Shown piece by piece: positions 22,672 to 47,500 of a DNA stretch of 47,500 nt. The notes under the pieces are model-generated. The model saw only the letters and a program-made list of their open reading frames with translations, had not been told where the DNA came from and made no database searches. Numbering within the stretch: the stretch's first letter is position 1; the number at the start of each line of letters is the position of its first letter. The translations under genes were made by a program, and so were the position numbers. Source of the DNA: Cristatella mucedo (Eukaryota > Bryozoa > Phylactolaemata > Cristatellidae); the NCBI GenBank assembly GCA_009760855.2, contig WPIO01000088.1, positions 1,655,001-1,702,500 of the forward strand, given 5' to 3'.

Positions 22672-23221
22672 AACCAGTGTCTGGCAGCAGCTTCAGCAGG
22701 GTGCGATCGCAGCAGATAAGGAGCAGGAGCACGTGACATTCCTGGCTTGGGCGAACGAACGCGAGGGAGGCTGGCTGCACACTTCCAGGAGAGCTCTCGG
22801 ATCTCTAGCTGCCTCAGCTGCCGCGTCCGTCCGCCCAAGCAGTGGTGTCAGCCAGCGGTGGCAGAAGCAGCGCGTCGGGAAGCCGTCTGCTAAGACGCTA
22901 CGCTGTGTACCCGACAGCTGCCTGCGAGATACCATTATTATTATTATTATTACTACTTATTTTCAGCCGCTAGCTCGGCAACGCACGGCTGCTGCTGCGG
23001 CGGCAGCAGCAGCAGCAGTCGGGTCGTGCATTCCAGCAGCAGCAGATCATTATAATTTTTTACCACGGCAGGCGGATGAGGCTGGCCAGCAGGAGGCAGG
23101 AGGCAAAGCAGCGGCGGCCAGGCCACTCTGCTGCTCTTAGTGCTCAGAGCAGCTCGGGCGACTCGTGTAACGCAGCTTGCAGCAGCTTGTCACAGACTCG
23201 CGTGCGATTCGGCGGAATAAA
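22672..23221 (+). terminator. gremlin 3' UTR with AATAAA at 23216-23221
   Basis: No other gene occupies the 545 bp after the stop codon. It holds CAG-rich and (ATT)n patches (22934-22954). The first good polyadenylation signal on this strand is AATAAA at 23216-23221. Cleavage 10-30 nt later would fall inside the 3' end region of PNO1 on the other strand. Confidence 0.6.
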
Positions 23222-23228
23222 CTGCTGC

Positions 23229-23438
23229 TTTATTGCCATCGAGGAGCATTCTCCTGCGGCCGCGCCCGCTTGCTCGCAAGCTTCGTCGAGCACTGACTGC
23301 TGAGCGCTGAACAACGCAACGGCCGGCTGGCTGCCTCTAGCCGATGCTGCTGTCACAGCTGCTGCCGCATCCGCCCGCCACCAGCCTCGATGACGCAGGC
23401 GCCACTCGGCCGAGTCTGGTGGCGCCTCCAGAGAGTTC
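23229..23438 (-). terminator. PNO1 3' UTR with minus-strand AATAAA at 23234-23229
   Basis: The plus strand reads TTTATT at 23229-23234, which is AATAAA on the minus strand, 205 bp after the PNO1 stop codon. It is the mirror of the gremlin signal 8 bp to its left. Confidence 0.6.
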
Positions 23439-41133
<17,695 letters not shown>

Positions 41134-41200
41134 TTTGCAAAGGAGGTTGATTTGGCATATCCGGCGGCAGTGCAGAGGTTGTTGACGCCGCAGGTCAAGG
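41134..41200. promoter_or_regulatory. bidirectional promoter between PNO1 and the kaptin-like gene
   Basis: Only 67 bp separate the two start codons. The PNO1 ATG sits in AAAATGGCC (minus strand), a YY1-type element that also resembles the TISU start signal of genes with very short 5' UTRs. No TATA box is evident on either strand. Surrounding sequence is CpG-rich. Either both 5' UTRs are extremely short or each transcript starts inside the other gene. Confidence 0.7.
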
Positions 41201-43581
41201 ATGCCGACGCCCGGCTCGCGGGCTCCTCAGTTCTGCGAGGCGCACCACTGCTCGCTGCAGTCCCAGAGTAATATCTATGGCTTGTCGTCGATAAGCTCTG
41301 TAGGAAAAAATAGACTGCTCGTTTCCTGCCTCTGCGGCGAGGTCCTGCTGATCGAGCACCAGGATGCGGCCGCGTCCGACCCGGACTCCCACCGCCTCGG
41401 CGGCGGCGGCCTCGTGTCGAGGCCGCTGCAACTGACTTTCTCCTCAAGTGAGCAGCCGACGCGATGCCCTATATTGGCCCCAGTTTTATTTGAAGATAAT
41501 TGAATGACTTTTTGTGTTACCTTCGAGGTGTGACGAAGGGGCGCTCGCGCGTGCGCGCGCGGCAAAATGCACTCCGGTCGTTCTTACTTAAGCAAGTCCA
41601 GGGAAACTGGGGGGGGGGGGGAGCGGCAGCTGGAGCTGGTGCGTCAGCGTGCGTGCGTGCGTGCGTGCGTCAGCGTGCGTGCGTGCGTGCAGGACGGCGC
41701 AAAGCGTATCAGGCAGGGAAAAAGCGCTGTTGCTGCGTTGCTGCTGCTGCTGCTGCTGCTGCGCTATTGCTCCGTTCGCACCGATTCGCGCGGTCGTGGC
41801 CGCTAGGTCGTGGCCGCTAGGTCGTAGGTCGTAGGCGGTGCCGCAAGTTTTATAATCGAGCAGGTATGGGTCACCCATTGCCTCGCCACGTCGATAGCTC
41901 AGCACCGCGATTGCCCGAGAGCTCGCCGCCGGTGGTCATTCCGGCTTCGGTTGCAAACTAGAGTGAATTAAGCCTATACGTGCAGAAGTAAATAACACGA
42001 TTCATTATGCGGTGCCCTAAAAGAAAACGTAGTCTCTATTCGGACGCTTCGCTTATGCCGCATTTCGCTCGAGCCCACGACCTTGGTCGTTGAAGGCTAG
42101 CGCCCTCTTGGCCAAACCGTCGGGGCGACATCATTCAAGTCTAAGCAACGAGGCATCTGTTCGGCTCAGCTTTCTGCTTTCTCTGCCCCGCCAACGTGTG
42201 AACTGTGAACTGTGAACGTCAGCTGGAGCTTCAACCTGAACTGTGACCTGTGAACTGTCGAGTGTTTTCGTTCCAGTTTGTTCTTTCGCTTTGACCTGTG
42301 TTTGATTCTGTGTATGTTACTAACCAGGGATCCTGCTAACCGGCTGACCCTGACCGTATTCTTTTTTTGTACCTTTGCATGCTTATCTGAGTGCGATACG
42401 TTTCGTGCAGTCACCCTCGGTTTGACCTCCCTTTCATTCAGCAAGTCGTAAAGCGCTTAGCTAGGTAGGAATTTGGTTCCCTTTTGTTGCCATGCAAACG
42501 ACACGTGATCATAACTATTAGCATTAGATAGTGGTTGCGAGAGCAGATGTAGCCGGCAGCCAGCTGGCATTCAGTTAGCTAGTTCGTCAAAGTGCTAAGC
42601 AGCCCTTGATAGTGACTTGGTGGGCGTAATATCTCAACCTTGACCTCTACTGGTGCTCTTGCTGCTTTCCGTGCTGCTTGAGTCTCCTTACGACCGTCGG
42701 CTCTCATGTCGGTGTCGCCACATTACAGAAATTTGGTCAAGGCTGCCGAACCTCAAGAAAGCTGAACCTTCACAGCTAGCAAGCAATTCATAGTTTATTG
42801 GCGCGCACTCTCTAAGGCTTGAGAGGGCTTTGCAGGCTTCTGGTGCAGCCTGCTCGTGACGTCACCCTGGCCACGTGACCCTGGCCACGTCTGCCGAGAG
42901 CGCTGTGTCGGCTGAGTTTGTGCTGGGGGGGCCCACCACGTGGCCACCTGCCCTTTTAGCCAGTCACCTGACTAGAGGATTTTAACGGCCCCTCAGTGCG
43001 CGATCTTCCTCCGCTCGCGCGTGTCGCGCTGTCGTGCCGCCGCACTGGACTGAGGGGCATCTCGTCCGTGCCACGTGACCTCACGAGCACTGTGCTAGTG
43101 CTCAGCAGCAGCTAGCGCTCACCGTGCTCTCGCGAGCCGCTCTCTCGAGCCCGGCGCCTCGTTCTCGTTCCACTCTGCATTTTGCCGCACTCGCATCAGC
43201 GCCGCCATTTTTGTGGAGGGAGGGAGGTTTGACGGTCACCGTCCTTTTGCCACCGAGCCTATCCGACGGCTCCATTCGGCTGCCCGCTCCACCGCCAGAC
43301 GGCGCCGTGAGCGCTCGTGCGTCTAGCCTCGTACCCTGTTGCTCTGTTTGCAGCAGCAGCGTCGGTAGAAGTGCTCGCCATCGATGCTTACTGCTGCCAT
43401 TCTTTGGCTGGAGACGGAGGCAGCGAGGAGGTCGTTCTAGCCGTTGCCACTTCGAGGCCGGCTCGCTCCGCCACCTCAGCCGGTCCAGGCGTCATCGCTG
43501 CAGGGGCGACAGTGCAGAGCCGCGAGCACTGCTTGTATCTGTATCGGGCGGCTGATGCCAGTTCGTCGACCTTCGTCACAG
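41201..43581 (+). CDS. KPTN: kaptin-like gene (KICSTOR subunit), first two coding exons
   Basis: Exon 1 (41201-41447, 82 codons plus one base) contains 'HHCSLQSQSNIYGLSS', matching the conserved kaptin N-terminal block around 'SQSN(V/I)YGL', then a beta-strand-like 'LLVSCLCGEVLLIE' and 'RPLQLTF'. The donor is TCAA|GTGAGC. Exon 2 (43354-43581), after the acceptor CTCTGTTTGCAG, restores frame (phase 1) and reads 'SVEVLAIDAY', 'EEVVLAVATS' and 'EHCLYLYRA', in the order expected for kaptin's beta-propeller start. The next donor is ACAG|GTGTGC. The acceptor could slip by one CAG. Kaptin, with ITFG2, KICS2 and SZT2, tethers GATOR1 to lysosomes and restrains mTORC1 when nutrients are low. Later exons were not found in 43582-47500. 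Exon 2 is less certain than exon 1. Confidence 0.72.
41448..43353 (+). other. kaptin-like gene intron 1 (1906 nt)
   Basis: It contains G13 at about 41609-41621, a (GCGT)n run at about 41645-41690, (CTG)8 at about 41738-41761, GTCGTGGCCGCTAG repeats (about 41793-41835), and a tRNA-like SINE piece at 42058-42125. Its distal part (43100-43300) is CpG-rich with another YY1-type GCCGCCATTTTTG near 43202. Confidence 0.65.
42058..42125 (-). mobile_element. tRNA-like SINE head
   Basis: On the minus strand an A box TGGCCAAGAGG and a B-box-like GGGCTCGAGC are about 35 bp apart around the 'AACGACCAAGGTCGTGGG' segment shared with other SINE copies. The SINE body is absent. Confidence 0.55.
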
Positions 43582-43625
43582 GTGTGCGCATGCAAGCATG
43601 CATGCACACGCGCTCGACGGAGCCA

Positions 43626-46304
<2,679 letters not shown>

Positions 46305-46654
46305 GTGATTTGTCACCACCAGCTCTTGCACAACTTCCTGTCTGTGTGCCGTGCTGAGCTTACCAGAACATCTTTTTACGGCCTTATGCGGCACGGCAGT
46401 GTTGAGTAAAGCTTGTGGGGGTGAGCGCTCAAGGCGATCGTTTTTTCGATACCAGCAAAACGCTCGTTAGTCGTTGCACGATGAGCCTCTAACTCTCGAA
46501 GAGTATGAACTTCCAGTCCTTGCCCCCAGTCTGCGCTAGCAGGCTGTCCATGTGCGAGCCCCCATCATCATCATGATCGTCCTAAACAGGTCGTAAACGA
46601 TAGACACGGCATCAGGAACTATTAGCTGCTCCCGGTGAGCAAGCGAGCAAAAAA

Positions 46655-46800
46655 TGCTAGCTGATTTAACAGCCTCTTTTGCATAGCATTGACAGAAGTA
46701 CCTTTAAGCAATCACCGCAGCTTGCAGCAGCTATAAATGGATCGCCCACTGCAGCATTCGAACCCACGACCTCGGGGGACCGAGGTCGTGAAAGCAATCA
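46655..46800 (-). mobile_element. tRNA-derived SINE copy 5
   Basis: The minus strand has 'CCTCGGTCCCCCGAGGTCGTGG' leading into the B box GGTTCGAATGC, the body 'TGCAGTGGGCGATCC', and the tail 'GCAAAAGAGGCTGTTAAATC'. The A box lies outside the clear homology. 46801-47500 shows no recognised gene. Confidence 0.75.
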
Positions 46801-47500
46801 CATACAAGATAATGTGTACACAATCTCAACTGACGGTAGGCCGGTCGGATCAGTGAAGTGCTTTACGGAAGAGCCGTGCCGCATAGGCACCCCCAGGCTT
46901 CTCCTGTAGGGGACTGCTGCGTCAACAGCTCATCGCACGGCTGGCTAGCTAGCTAGCTAGAGCCCAGCCGGTTACTAAGTCTTGTCAGCAGTGTCTGAGA
47001 TGCCTACTGCAGTGGCTGGTTGGGGGATGGGGCGGCAGCCGCACGACTGGAGTGTTACTTTGCTTGGCCGCAGCGGCTGGTGGCTGCTGCTGCTGTGCTT
47101 GCTCCAGCCTGCTGGATGCAGCTCGGTACAGCTCCCGGCCAGAGGCCAGCTGAAATAGGCAGTGGCAGCAGCAGCACACCTCCTCTCTCTCTCCACCCCC
47201 CCTGATATCTGCTGGCTTCCTCGCGGACCTTCATCGAATCACTCCAAGCATGAGCACAATCCTGGCGGCGGCTCCTCAGAAGTTTGTTCATTGGCATCGA
47301 TGCCGCCGAGATGCACAACTAGCACAAATGGCCGGCAAAGAGTTTAATTTTGAGCCAGCCCTCTTTGCTCGTGGGTTTTAGTGGGCTGCTTTTTTGGCAA
47401 GGCCCTTTTTAAATGGGTGAGCTTGTTCACTGTGAAAGAGTTTGATGAGGCAACCTCCTGCTGGTGACCTGGGATCAAGCTGCTTGACTGTTCCTGTCCC

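Overview
This window comes from an animal nuclear genome, most likely an invertebrate. The evidence is GT-AG spliced genes, two families of L2/CR1-type LINE reverse-transcriptase fragments, a tRNA-derived SINE family, DNA-transposon remnants, and very many long (GA)n/(CT)n microsatellites. I cannot place the species. Nothing here looks bacterial, phage or organellar, and there is no CRISPR array. Most long open frames are translations of simple repeats (poly-Ser/Leu, Arg/Glu, Ala) or of GC-rich islands.

Three real protein-coding genes are readable. (1) A gremlin-type BMP antagonist (DAN family cystine knot) is a single coding exon on the + strand, 21421-22671, behind a TATA box and initiator. 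(2) PNO1, a KH-domain factor of 40S ribosome biogenesis, lies on the - strand in seven exons from 41133 down to 23439. All six introns can be placed exactly, and the joined frame is intact at 245 codons plus stop. (3) The first two coding exons of a kaptin-like (KPTN) gene lie on the + strand at 41201-41447 and 43354-43581; the rest was not found and probably lies beyond the window.

The layout is tight at the gene ends. Gremlin and PNO1 converge on a shared polyadenylation zone in which an AATAAA on each strand lies within 19 bp (23216-23234). PNO1 and KPTN diverge from start codons only 67 bp apart (41134-41200). Known family roles make the second pair notable: PNO1 builds the small ribosomal subunit, while KPTN belongs to KICSTOR, which restrains mTORC1.

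Region by region: 1-3313 holds two LINE fragments head to head. 3314-4040 is promoter-like, with an ETS palindrome, a YY1 site and a possible first exon. 4041-8260 is microsatellites, one SINE and L2 tails. GC-rich islands without a recognisable gene lie at about 8340-9965, 12895-13600, 16950-18300 and 19760-21360, the last being the upstream region of gremlin. 9966-12840 and 15446-16660 hold more LINE, SINE and DNA-transposon remnants. 22672-41133 is the gremlin 3' end and the repeat-filled PNO1 gene, including a (CAG)45 tract, several strong hairpins, an inverted pair of Tc1-like transposase pieces and a staircase of L2 tails. 41134-47500 is the KPTN 5' part with an 890-bp pyrimidine tract in intron 2.
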